Positions 27,397 to 35,406 of a DNA stretch of 64,000 nucleotides are shown one piece after another. The first letter of the stretch is position 1, and every line of letters starts with the position of its first letter. Position numbers and translations under genes: made by a program. Source of the stretch: Halopolyspora algeriensis (GTDB lineage Bacteria > Actinomycetota > Actinomycetes > Mycobacteriales > Pseudonocardiaceae). The notes under the pieces were generated by a model. That model worked only from the letters and a program-made list of their open reading frames with translations. It did not search any database and had not been told where the DNA came from. The DNA is taken from the NCBI RefSeq assembly GCF_003337235.1, contig NZ_QPJC01000011.1, positions 108,682-172,681 of the forward strand. The letters run 5' to 3'.

Positions 27397-29076
27397 TCAG
27401 CCGAGCATTTCGCGCGCACGCTGCCGGGCTTGGTCCGGTCCCGCGGCGGGAAGGGCCGCCTGCGCGGCTTCCCGGTACTTCGCCAGGGGGTGTGCTGCCA
27501 AGGTACCTCCGACCGCGGGCAGCGCACTCGTGGACACGGAAAGGCTGGTGGCGCCGAGGCCGAGCAGTACTCCCGCGAGGAGCGGATCCGCCGCGGCCTC
27601 GCCGCAGACACCGACGGGCTTGCCGTGCTCCCGGCCCGCGCGCCCGAGGACGTCGACGAGTCGGAGCAGGGCGGGCTGCCACGGGTCGTTGAGTCCGGCG
27701 GTCGCTCCGAGCATACGGTCGGCGGCGAAAGCGTATTGGGCCAGGTCGTTGGTACCGATGCTGACGAAGTCGACTGCATCGAGAATCTCGTGTGCGCACA
27801 GAGCCGCTGCGGGAATCTCGATCATGGCCCCTGCTTGGCGAATCCCCGCGGCTCGGGCACGTGCGGCGAACCACGATGCTTCCTCGGCCGTGGCGACCAT
27901 GGGAGCCATGACCGACACCGCGGTTCCCGTGTCCGCGGCCGCTGCGGCGACGGCCTCGAGTTGGCGATCCACGATCCCGGGCCGGTCGAAGGCGACGCGG
28001 AGCCCGCGCACGCCGAGAGCGGGATTCGGTTCGGCTGCTGCATCCAGGAACGGCAGGGGTTTGTCCGCTCCGGCGTCGAGGGTGCGCACGACCACGGGTT
28101 TTCCGGCGAAGGGGGACATCACTTCGGCGTAGGCGCTGCGTTGGTCTGCCACATCGGGTTCCTCGTTGGCGGCGAGGTAGCAGAACTCCGTTCGGAAAAG
28201 ACCCACTCCCGGCGCTCCGGACCGTTGTGCGGCCCGCGCCTCCGCTCCGGAACCGATATTGGCCAGGATGGTGACGGGATGACCGTCGGCCGTGTGGCAG
28301 GCACCGTCCCACTCGTGGTCATCGGTGGTCACGGCCGTTTCGATGCGTATCGGGTGTTCGGTGAGTTCCACGGTGCCGGTGTCACCGTCCACGGTGATCC
28401 CCCCGGCCTGGTGAGCGAGCACGTCACGCACCGCCACGACCGCCGGAATCCCCAGGGATCGGGCGAGGATGGCGGTGTGGCTGGTCGGTCCGCCCTCCTC
28501 GGTGACCAGAGCGAGGACCAGTGCGGGGTCGAGTCCCGCGGTATCGGCCGGGGAGAGATCCCGTGCCACCAGCACTCCGGGGCAGGTCATCTCCGGTAGC
28601 CCCGGTGGTTCGACACCGAGCAGTGCGGCGACGATCCGATCTCGGACGTCCTGGATATCACGTGCCCGCGCGGCCAGGTATTCCCCGGCGCCTGCGAGCA
28701 TCCCCGCGAACTCGTCGGCCGTCTCGTACACGGCTCGTTCCGCAGGCAGCAGCCGCTCGGTCACCAATTTCTCGGCCCTGGACAGCAGTGCCGGGTCTGC
28801 TGCCATGGCCGCTGTCGCTTCGAGCACCGACCGGGCGGAATCTTCCGCCGCGGTCGCACGTGACGCCAACCGGTCGGCCACCAGCTGTGCGGCGGGCCGG
28901 ATGCGCTCGGCTTCCGCACGCGGATCCGGTGGTGTCGGATGCGACCCGGGTTCCTCCAGCGATTCGGCGACCCGGACGACCGGTCCGGATGCGCGGCCGG
29001 AACTGACGCCGACACCGCGCAGCCCCGTTTCGTTCGCAGCCGTTCCACTTGCCGGGGACAGGTCGCGCAGGCACAT
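27397..29076 (-). CDS. ptsI: PTS enzyme I (phosphoenolpyruvate-protein phosphotransferase)
   Basis: First common component of the sugar phosphotransferase system; takes phosphate from PEP and passes it to HPr. The 559 residues include the phosphorylated His in GGPTSHTAILARSLGIP (about residue 190), a PEP-binding TIM-barrel with GVGLFRTEFCYL and GIGTNDLAQYAFAADR-like SIGTNDLAQYAFAADR, and KPVGVCGEAAADP. The ATG at 29076 has GAGGAGAA upstream. Divergent from the fruR-fruK-EII operon, which holds the matching HPr. Confidence 0.95.
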   Translation of the reverse strand: MCLRDLSPASGTAANETGLRGVGVSSGRASGPVVRVAESLEEPGSHPTPPDPRAEAERIRPAAQLVADRLASRATAAEDSARSVLEATAAMAADPALLSRAEKLVTERLLPAERAVYETADEFAGMLAGAGEYLAARARDIQDVRDRIVAALLGVEPPGLPEMTCPGVLVARDLSPADTAGLDPALVLALVTEEGGPTSHTAILARSLGIPAVVAVRDVLAHQAGGITVDGDTGTVELTEHPIRIETAVTTDDHEWDGACHTADGHPVTILANIGSGAEARAAQRSGAPGVGLFRTEFCYLAANEEPDVADQRSAYAEVMSPFAGKPVVVRTLDAGADKPLPFLDAAAEPNPALGVRGLRVAFDRPGIVDRQLEAVAAAAADTGTAVSVMAPMVATAEEASWFAARARAAGIRQAGAMIEIPAAALCAHEILDAVDFVSIGTNDLAQYAFAADRMLGATAGLNDPWQPALLRLVDVLGRAGREHGKPVGVCGEAAADPLLAGVLLGLGATSLSVSTSALPAVGGTLAAHPLAKYREAAQAALPAAGPDQARQRAREMLG

Positions 29077-29112
29077 GTGTTTCTCCTCGGGGGTTCTCGC
29101 ATTGCCGAAGCC

Positions 29113-29141
29113 TTGACAATATGGCAACAGGAGACAGAATC
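29113..29141 (+). promoter_or_regulatory. Candidate promoter of the fru operon
   Basis: TTGACA (29113-29118), 17-nt spacer, AGAATC (29136-29141), 36 nt before the fruR ATG. Two GCAACA half-sites (29124-29129 and 29143-29148) in the same 100-bp divergent region might be regulator contacts. The -10 match is weak. Confidence 0.4.
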
Positions 29142-29176
29142 AGGCAACACCAAACACAGACCGGAGGAAAACGGGC

Positions 29177-29938
29177 ATGTATGGGGCGGAGCGCCGACAG
29201 CTGCTGGCGCAGCGGGCGCGGTCCGACGGGCGCATCGATGTCATGGCCGCGTCGGCGGAATTCGAGGTGGCGCCGGAGACGATCCGCCGCGATCTCGGCG
29301 CGCTGGAGCGCCGGGGTCTGGTGCGCCGCGTCTACGGTGGGGCCATTCCGGTCGATCGGCTCGATTTCGAGCCCGGTGTGTCCCAGCGGGACAGGACCAG
29401 TGCCTCGGAGAAGGAACGGATCGCCCGGGCAGCGTTCGGCCTGTTGCCGAGCCGGGGGACGGTGCTGCTGGACGCGGGCACGACCACGGCCCGGCTGGCA
29501 GGCCTGTTCCACGGTGATCATGAGCTGACGGTCGTGACGAACGCCTTGTCGGTGGCCAACCAGCTCGCTCCTCGCGGGAACTGCAACCTGCACATGCTCG
29601 GAGGGCGCATCCGGGCAACGACGTTGGCCTCGGTCGAGTCGTGGGCACTGGACGTGCTGGCCGGGCTGACGATCGATGTGGGTTTCTTCGGAACCAACGG
29701 ATTCTCGGTGACCGGTGGATGTACGACCCCGGACACCGCGGAAGCGGCGGTCAAGGCCGCCATGGTCCGCGCCTGCCGTCGCCGGGTGCTGCTGGCCGAC
29801 CACCGGAAGTACGGCGATGACCGGTTCAGCAGGTTCGCGAAGCTCTCCGAGATCGATGTGGTGGTGACCGACAGTGATCTGGACGAGGTGGCAGTGGCCG
29901 AGCTGAACGAGGCCGAGATCGAAGTGGTGCTCGCATGA
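29177..29938 (+). CDS. fruR: DeoR-family regulator of the fructose operon (FruR-like)
   Basis: A 253-residue repressor with an N-terminal DeoR helix-turn-helix (EFEVAPETIRRDLGALERRG followed by RRVYGGAI) and the sugar-phosphate sensing domain (LLDAGTTTARLAG, VVTNALSVANQL, FGTNGFSVTGGCTT). The effector is probably fructose-1-phosphate, as in related systems. It is first in the operon and its stop overlaps the fruK start (ATGA). Ribosome site GGAGG 13 nt upstream of the ATG. Confidence 0.9.
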   Translation: MYGAERRQLLAQRARSDGRIDVMAASAEFEVAPETIRRDLGALERRGLVRRVYGGAIPVDRLDFEPGVSQRDRTSASEKERIARAAFGLLPSRGTVLLDAGTTTARLAGLFHGDHELTVVTNALSVANQLAPRGNCNLHMLGGRIRATTLASVESWALDVLAGLTIDVGFFGTNGFSVTGGCTTPDTAEAAVKAAMVRACRRRVLLADHRKYGDDRFSRFAKLSEIDVVVTDSDLDEVAVAELNEAEIEVVLA

Positions 29939-30879
29939 TCGTCACAGTGACCCCGAACCCGAGTCTGGACCGCACCGTGTTGATCGGAGAGCTGAGGCGA
30001 GGCGCAGTACACCGCGCCGAGGAGGTACGTCTCGATCCGGGAGGAAAGGGTGTGAACGTGGCGCGGACGCTGGTGGCAGCGGACCGGCCGACCACATGCG
30101 TCCTGCCCACCGGTGGGACCGAGGGGACCTGCTTGGCCGAGTTGCTGGCGCCCGAGGCCGTACCGGTGGTGGAGGTGCCCGTCGGCACGGCCACCCGCAG
30201 CAATGTGACGCTGGTCGAATCCGACGGGACGACCACCAAGCTCAACGAGCCGGGCAACGCGCTCTCCGGTGCGGAGATCGCAGCGCTCGAAGAGCGGACC
30301 GCCGAGCTTGCGACACGGGCCGACTGGGTGGTGGCGTGCGGGAGCCTTCCGGCGGGATGCCCCGAGGACCTGTACGGCCGTCTCGTGCGCGCCGCGTGCG
30401 CAGCGGGAGCCCGGGTCGCCGTGGACACCTCGGGGCCGCCCCTGAGGGAGGCGTGCCGAGCGCGGGCGGACCTCGTCACGCCCAATCTGGCGGAACTGTC
30501 CGAACTGGCCGAACGCCCCCTGGATCGGCTCGGTGATGTCGTCGACGTCGCTGGCTCGGTGCAGCGCGAGGGCGTATCCACGGTCCTGGTCAGCCTCGGT
30601 GCGGACGGGGCCCTGCTGGTGGAGGGCGACAGCGCGTGGCACGCCACCGGTGCGACTGCGCTGGTACGCAGCACGGTCGGTGCCGGTGATGCCCTGCTCG
30701 CGGGATTCCTGATCGCGGGTGCCCGGGGGCCCGCGGCGCTGCGCCACGCCGTCGCCTACGGCTCCGCCGCAGTCCAGCTGCCGGGCAGCCGGATGCCCAC
30801 CCCGGATGACCTGAATTTCGAGCCGGTACGTGTCGTCGACGTCGACGAGTCCCTGACCCTGAACGGAACCGCAGCATGA
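29935..30879 (+). CDS. fruK: 1-phosphofructokinase
   Basis: Converts fructose-1-phosphate to fructose-1,6-bisphosphate. The 314-residue PfkB-family kinase begins MIVTVTPNPSLDRTV, has LDPGGKGVNVARTL near the substrate site, and the anion-hole/catalytic motif VGAGDALLAGFL near the end. It overlaps fruR upstream and the EIIA gene downstream by 4 nt each, so the operon is translationally coupled. Confidence 0.95.
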   Translation: MIVTVTPNPSLDRTVLIGELRRGAVHRAEEVRLDPGGKGVNVARTLVAADRPTTCVLPTGGTEGTCLAELLAPEAVPVVEVPVGTATRSNVTLVESDGTTTKLNEPGNALSGAEIAALEERTAELATRADWVVACGSLPAGCPEDLYGRLVRAACAAGARVAVDTSGPPLREACRARADLVTPNLAELSELAERPLDRLGDVVDVAGSVQREGVSTVLVSLGADGALLVEGDSAWHATGATALVRSTVGAGDALLAGFLIAGARGPAALRHAVAYGSAAVQLPGSRMPTPDDLNFEPVRVVDVDESLTLNGTAA

Positions 30880-31328
30880 ACATTGAACTGACCCACTCCG
30901 ACCTCATCGACCTGGATCTTCGGGCCACCGACCGGCGCACGGCGGTGCGCTCCCTGGCGCAGCGTCTCGTGGCGAGCGGGCGCGTCACCGATCTGGAGCA
31001 GTTCCTCACCGACGTGGAATCCCGCGAGCAACAGATGGCCACCGGGATGGCAGGCGGCATCGGCATCCCGCACTGCCGGTCGTCGGCGGTGACCACGCCG
31101 ACGCTGGCGTTCGGGCGCAGCGCCGTGGGCATCGACTTCGGCGCCGACGACGGCCCGGCCACCCTGATCTTTCTCATCGCCGCTCCCGAGGGTGGCGACT
31201 CCGATCACATGGCGGTGCTCGCCGCGCTGGCGCGACGTCTGGTCCGCGCCGAGTTCAAGCGAACACTGCTGGAAGCGGCCGATCCTGCGGCGGTTGCCGA
31301 ATACGTGCGCGAGGAGGTCAAGCCGTGA
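30876..31328 (+). CDS. fruA: PTS fructose EIIA component
   Basis: A 150-residue phosphocarrier that receives phosphate from HPr on His66 (GGIGIPHCRS) and passes it to the EIIB Cys. It is encoded separately from EIIBC, while many bacteria have EIIABC fused. Its stop overlaps the EIIBC start (GTGA). The gene symbol follows common usage for fructose EII genes and is tentative. Confidence 0.92.
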   Translation: MNIELTHSDLIDLDLRATDRRTAVRSLAQRLVASGRVTDLEQFLTDVESREQQMATGMAGGIGIPHCRSSAVTTPTLAFGRSAVGIDFGADDGPATLIFLIAAPEGGDSDHMAVLAALARRLVRAEFKRTLLEAADPAAVAEYVREEVKP

Positions 31329-32788
31329 AGTTCGTCGCCGTCACCGCATGCCCCACGGGCATCGCACACACCTACATGGCCGCCGAGGCACTCGAACAGG
31401 CCGCGACAGCCGCGGGTGACGAGATCGTGGTGGAGACGCAGGGGTCGGCGGGCTCTACCACGCTGTCCACAGCGGACATCGAGGAGGCTGATGCCGTGGT
31501 ACTGGCCGCCGATGTCGGAGTGCAGGACCGCGGCCGGTTCGCGAACAAGCCCGTCGTGGAAGCCACCGTCAAGCAGGCCGTCAACGATGCTGCCGGACTG
31601 ATCGAACAGGCCAGGGGCGCCGCGGGCAGCGAGCCGGAGGCCACTGCCGCGGCGCAGCCGGTACCCCCCGAGCCGGCAGGCAGGACCGCTGCGGGCTCCG
31701 GGATGGCGGGCAGGTTGCGGCAATGGTTGATGACCGGTGTCAGCTACGTGATCCCGTTCGTCGCAGCGGGTGGCCTGCTCATCGCTCTGAGTTTCGCACT
31801 CGGCGGTTATCGGATCACCGAAGCCCCCGATGTCACCGAGTACTTCGACCCCGCGAGTCTGCTGAGCTGGGCGGCACTGGCCAACCAGATTGGCTCGGCC
31901 GCGTTCGAGTTCCTCGTGCCGGTCCTCGCGGGTTTCATCGCCTTCGCGATGGCCGACCGGCCCGCGCTCGCTCCGGGGTTCGTGGGCGGTGCGGCCGCCG
32001 TGGCCGTCGAAGCCGGGTTCCTCGGCGGGCTCGTCGCCGGTCTGCTGGCGGGCGCTGTCGTGGCGGCTCTGCAGCGGATCAGGGTCCCGCGTGCGGTCGC
32101 GGGAATCATGCCCGTGGTCGTTCTGCCTCTTCTCGGGTCGCTCGTTGTCGGTGCACTGATGTTCGTCCTGCTGGGCAAACCGATCGCCGCTGCCATGTCG
32201 ACCCTGACGGGCTGGCTCAACGGGCTTACCGGAGCCGGTGCCCTGCTGCTCGGCGCGTTGCTCGGCGGCATGATCGCCTTCGACATGGGCGGTCCCGTGA
32301 ACAAGGTCGCCTACACCTTCGCCGTGGGCGGGTTGAGCACGGGAAGCGAGACCGCGCTGGAGATCATGGCCGCCGTGATGGGGGCGGGCATGGTGCCGCC
32401 CCTGGCTCTGGCCCTGGCCGCCACCGTGCGCAGCAAGCTGTTCGGTCCGGCCGAGCAGGAAAGTGCCCGGCCGGCATGGCTGCTCGGTGCCTCGTTCATC
32501 ACCGAAGGCGCGATCCCGTTCGCCGCTGCCGACCCGTTGCGGGTCATCCCCGCCATGGTCACCGGCTCGGCCACCACTGGCGCCCTGTCGATGATGTTCG
32601 GGGCCACACTCCGTGCGCCGCACGGGGGCCTGTTCGTGCTGCCACTGGTGGGGCAGCCGCTGCTGTACATGCTCGCCATCGCGGTGGGTGTCGTGGTCGC
32701 TGCTGTGGCCGTGATGCTCGCCAAGCAGATCGGCCGCGCACCAGCCACAGCCGAGTCGGCGCCGTCCGAGGCCGCAGTCGCCGCTTGA
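31325..32788 (+). CDS. fruB: PTS fructose EIIBC permease
   Basis: Imports fructose and phosphorylates it at position 1. The 487 residues consist of an EIIB domain with phospho-Cys9 (VTACPTGIAHTYMAAEA), a linker of about 20 residues rich in Ala/Pro/Glu, and an EIIC domain from about residue 130 with around ten membrane segments (VIPFVAAGGLLIALSFALGG, AFDMGGPVNKVAYTFAVGG, FITEGAIPFAAADPLRV). GTG start overlapping the EIIA stop. The symbol is tentative, since naming varies between species. Confidence 0.94.
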   Translation: MKFVAVTACPTGIAHTYMAAEALEQAATAAGDEIVVETQGSAGSTTLSTADIEEADAVVLAADVGVQDRGRFANKPVVEATVKQAVNDAAGLIEQARGAAGSEPEATAAAQPVPPEPAGRTAAGSGMAGRLRQWLMTGVSYVIPFVAAGGLLIALSFALGGYRITEAPDVTEYFDPASLLSWAALANQIGSAAFEFLVPVLAGFIAFAMADRPALAPGFVGGAAAVAVEAGFLGGLVAGLLAGAVVAALQRIRVPRAVAGIMPVVVLPLLGSLVVGALMFVLLGKPIAAAMSTLTGWLNGLTGAGALLLGALLGGMIAFDMGGPVNKVAYTFAVGGLSTGSETALEIMAAVMGAGMVPPLALALAATVRSKLFGPAEQESARPAWLLGASFITEGAIPFAAADPLRVIPAMVTGSATTGALSMMFGATLRAPHGGLFVLPLVGQPLLYMLAIAVGVVVAAVAVMLAKQIGRAPATAESAPSEAAVAA

Positions 32789-32820
32789 GACCGTACTCGT
32801 CGTATCAGGAGGAGATCGCC

Positions 32821-33111
32821 ATGCCGTGCCGCCGCGTCACCGTCGCCGCCCGCGTCGGTATCCATGCCCGGCCTGCCACGTTGCTGTCGCAGTTCGCGGG
32901 TGCGCAGGAAGCCCGCGTCAGCATCGCCAAGGTCGAGAACGGGGTTGCGGGTGAGCCCGTCGACGCCGCCAGCGTTCTCGGTCTGATGACTCTCGGTGCC
33001 GAGCACGGCGACGAGGTGGAGGTCTGCGCCGACGGACCGGGTGAGCAGGACGCTCTGGAACAGCTCGCAGGGCTGCTGGAGCGCGATGTGGACAGCGACC
33101 CCGCGGCCTGA
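32821..33111 (+). CDS. ptsH: Phosphocarrier protein HPr
   Basis: A 96-residue phosphocarrier between enzyme I and EIIA. Phospho-His15 sits in RVGIHARPATLL. The position of the regulatory serine of firmicute HPr corresponds to Ser51 in DAASVLGLMTLGA, so a regulatory site may be kept; kinase phosphorylation is not shown. The ATG at 32821 has a GGAGGAG ribosome site and lies 32 nt after the EIIBC stop, so the gene belongs to the fru operon. Confidence 0.95.
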   Translation: MPCRRVTVAARVGIHARPATLLSQFAGAQEARVSIAKVENGVAGEPVDAASVLGLMTLGAEHGDEVEVCADGPGEQDALEQLAGLLERDVDSDPAA

Positions 33112-33165
33112 GCGCCCGCTGTCCCGAACCGGTGTCCGAGCCCTGGCGGGCAGGGAGGAGTAGAC

Positions 33166-34776
33166 ATGCAGCACTCGCGGGAGCCAGAACCGGCGGAGTA
33201 CCACCCGAGGCCGCACGGCGGCCCAGCGCCGGTCGGGCGCCGGAGCTTCCTGGCGGGCACCGGCGCCCTTTTCGGACTCGGATGGGGACTGCGGCCGGGT
33301 CCGGCCGTTTCGCGGGCTTCCGCGGCCGCCTCGGCGACACCGCAATGGCGACCCTCGGTGCATTTCACACCCCACCAGAACTGGATGAACGACCCGAACG
33401 GGCTGGTGTACCACGAGGGTGAGTACCACCTGTTCTTCCAGCACAACCCGAAGGGAATCGAGCACGCCAACCTGAGCTGGGGCCACGCTGTCAGCACCGA
33501 CCTGGTCGAGTGGCGAGAGCTCGCGGTGGCGCTCGAACCCGACGAGCTCGGCGAGATCTACTCCGGCAGCGCTGTGGTGGATCACGACGACACCAGCGGA
33601 TTCTTCGGAGGTGGCTCCGGGATCGTCGCGTTCTACACCAGCGCCGGCGAGGCCCAGCAGCAGAGCATCGCCTACAGCCGCGACAACGGTCGTACCTGGA
33701 CCAAGCACGCGGGCAATCCGGTGATCGCCAACCCCGGCATCGAGGATTTCCGTGACCCCAAGGTCATCCGGCACGCTGCGAGTGGCACGTGGGTGCTGAT
33801 GCTGGCCGCAGGCGATCACATCCGCTTCTACAGCTCGACCGATCTGGTGAACTGGCGCCACGTCAGCAACTTCGGCGCCGAGCGTGGCGCGCACGGCGGC
33901 GTCTGGGAGTGCCCCGACCTGTTCGAGCTGCCCGTCGACGGCGACTCCGACCGCACCCGGTGGGTGCTCATCGTCAGCATCAACCCCGGTGGCCCGGCGG
34001 GCGGCTCGGGAACCCAGTACTTCCCGGGGGACTTCGACGGCACGACGTTCACCGCGGACAACGCCGCCGACGAGGTCCTGTGGGTCGATCGCGGTGCGGA
34101 CTTCTACGCCGTGCAGTCGTGGTCGAACATCCCCGATGCGGACGGTCGCCGGCTTTGGGTGGGTTGGATGAGCAACTGGAACTACGCCAAGAAGGTCCCC
34201 ACCCACCCGTGGCGCGGTGCCATGACCACACCGCGCCAGGTCGGTCTGACAGCCACCGGGTCCGGTGTCCGGCTAGCCCAGCACCCCGTCGACGAGCTTG
34301 ACGGGGTGCGCACCCGGCCGCGGCGGTGGAGCGGTGTGGTCTCCGGTCGTGGCAGCGCCCCGGAATACTTCGGAACCGCGCTCGACATCGTGGCCGAATT
34401 CCTGCTGGATCCGGCGGCGCCGGAGCAGGCCGCGACCTTCGGGTTCGACGTGTTCGCCGGGGACCGGCAGCGCACCCGCATCGGGTACGACGCCGTGTCC
34501 GGGGAGCTGTTCGTCGACCGGGTGCGTTCCGGCAGCACACCGGTCAGTGCCGACTTCCCGGCCCGGCACACCGCCTCCCTGGGCCCGGACGGCAACGCGG
34601 TGCGGATGCGGGTCCTGCTCGACCGCTGCTGTGTCGAGGTGTTCGGCGGAAGCGGTCACACGGTGCTGAGTGACCTGGTCTTTCCGGATGCTGAAGGCGA
34701 TCGCGTACGTCCTTTCGCCGTCGGTGGTCGGGTGCGGCTGGAGTCGCTGGAGGTCTACGACCTCGACGGCCGGTGA
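33166..34776 (+). CDS. Tat-exported glycoside hydrolase family 32 (levanase/invertase-type)
   Basis: Hydrolyses beta-fructosides (sucrose, levan or inulin) outside the cell. The 536-residue precursor has a twin-arginine signal (GRRSFLAGTGALFGLGWG, residues 25-42). The GH32 five-blade propeller follows with nucleophile Asp in NWMNDPNGLVYH, the RDP motif in EDFRDPKV, and acid/base Glu in VWECPDLF, then a C-terminal beta-sandwich. The ATG has GGGAGGAG upstream. Placed directly behind the fructose PTS, it supplies the transporter with free fructose. It depends on a Tat system like that encoded at 19236-20510. Confidence 0.94.
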   Translation: MQHSREPEPAEYHPRPHGGPAPVGRRSFLAGTGALFGLGWGLRPGPAVSRASAAASATPQWRPSVHFTPHQNWMNDPNGLVYHEGEYHLFFQHNPKGIEHANLSWGHAVSTDLVEWRELAVALEPDELGEIYSGSAVVDHDDTSGFFGGGSGIVAFYTSAGEAQQQSIAYSRDNGRTWTKHAGNPVIANPGIEDFRDPKVIRHAASGTWVLMLAAGDHIRFYSSTDLVNWRHVSNFGAERGAHGGVWECPDLFELPVDGDSDRTRWVLIVSINPGGPAGGSGTQYFPGDFDGTTFTADNAADEVLWVDRGADFYAVQSWSNIPDADGRRLWVGWMSNWNYAKKVPTHPWRGAMTTPRQVGLTATGSGVRLAQHPVDELDGVRTRPRRWSGVVSGRGSAPEYFGTALDIVAEFLLDPAAPEQAATFGFDVFAGDRQRTRIGYDAVSGELFVDRVRSGSTPVSADFPARHTASLGPDGNAVRMRVLLDRCCVEVFGGSGHTVLSDLVFPDAEGDRVRPFAVGGRVRLESLEVYDLDGR

Positions 34777-34789
34777 GTCGGCCGGCGGA

Positions 34790-34827
34790 AACCACCAAGG
34801 AGTCTTGGCCAAGATTTCTTGGTGGTT
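34790..34827. promoter_or_regulatory. 38-bp nested palindrome, probable ArsR-type operator
   Basis: Outer arms AACCACCAAG (34790-34799) and CTTGGTGGTT (34818-34827) flank an inner perfect palindrome CTTGGCCAAG (34804-34813), all sharing one symmetry centre. It gives four CCAAG/CTTGG half-sites and ends just before the -10 box of the regulator gene, so two regulator dimers could bind and repress. Confidence 0.7.
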
Positions 34828-34839
34828 TATCGTGCTCGC
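34828..34839 (+). promoter_or_regulatory. Leaderless-type -10 box of the ArsR-type regulator gene
   Basis: TATCGT (34828-34833) is 6 nt before the ATG at 34840 and abuts the palindromic operator. This supports 34840 rather than the upstream in-frame TTG as the start. Confidence 0.55.
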
Positions 34840-35406
34840 ATGGTGCGACACCGGGAACACGAACTCGACGCGCGGAGCCTGCGCGGCTTGGCGCACCCGC
34901 TGCGGGTACGCCTGCTGGGGCTGCTGCGCAGCGATGGCCCGGCCACGGCCACCCGGCTCGCCGAGCGGGTGGGTGAGCGCTCGGGCACCACGAGCTGGCA
35001 CCTGCGGCAGCTGGCCGAGCACGGCTTCATCGAGCAGGACACCGAGCGCGGCAACCGGCGCGAGCGCTGGTGGCGGGCGGTGCAGGACAGCACGAGGGTG
35101 CGGACCGAGAAGTTCACCGGCGACCCGGACACGCAGGAACCGCTCACCGTCCTGCTGCACGAGTTCGTCACCCAGCACTACCGCCAGAGCGCCGAATTCG
35201 TCGCCAGTGTGGGGGAGTGGTCGCCGGAGTGGGTCAAGGCCTCCGACGTCTCCGACTGGTTGTTGTCGTTGAGCGCCGCCGAGCTGGAGCGGCTCACCGC
35301 GGAGGTCGCCGAGCTGGTCGAACGCTACCGGCGCGAGCCCTCCGAGGGTGACGAGCAGATCTCCGTGCAGCTCCAGGCGTTCCCCCGGCGCGGGCTGAGC
35401 GCATGA
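34840..35406 (+). CDS. ArsR-like winged-helix transcriptional regulator
   Basis: A 188-residue regulator with an N-terminal winged helix (RSLRGLAHPLRVRLLGLLRS, TATRLAERVGERSGTTSWHL, QLAEHGFIEQDTERGNRRER) and a longer C-terminal helical domain with no metal-binding Cys pairs, so a metal sensor is unlikely. It is followed by an MFS exporter overlapping by 4 nt (ATGA), and preceded by a 38-bp palindrome. Most likely it represses itself and the exporter until a small molecule binds. Confidence 0.88.
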   Translation: MVRHREHELDARSLRGLAHPLRVRLLGLLRSDGPATATRLAERVGERSGTTSWHLRQLAEHGFIEQDTERGNRRERWWRAVQDSTRVRTEKFTGDPDTQEPLTVLLHEFVTQHYRQSAEFVASVGEWSPEWVKASDVSDWLLSLSAAELERLTAEVAELVERYRREPSEGDEQISVQLQAFPRRGLSA

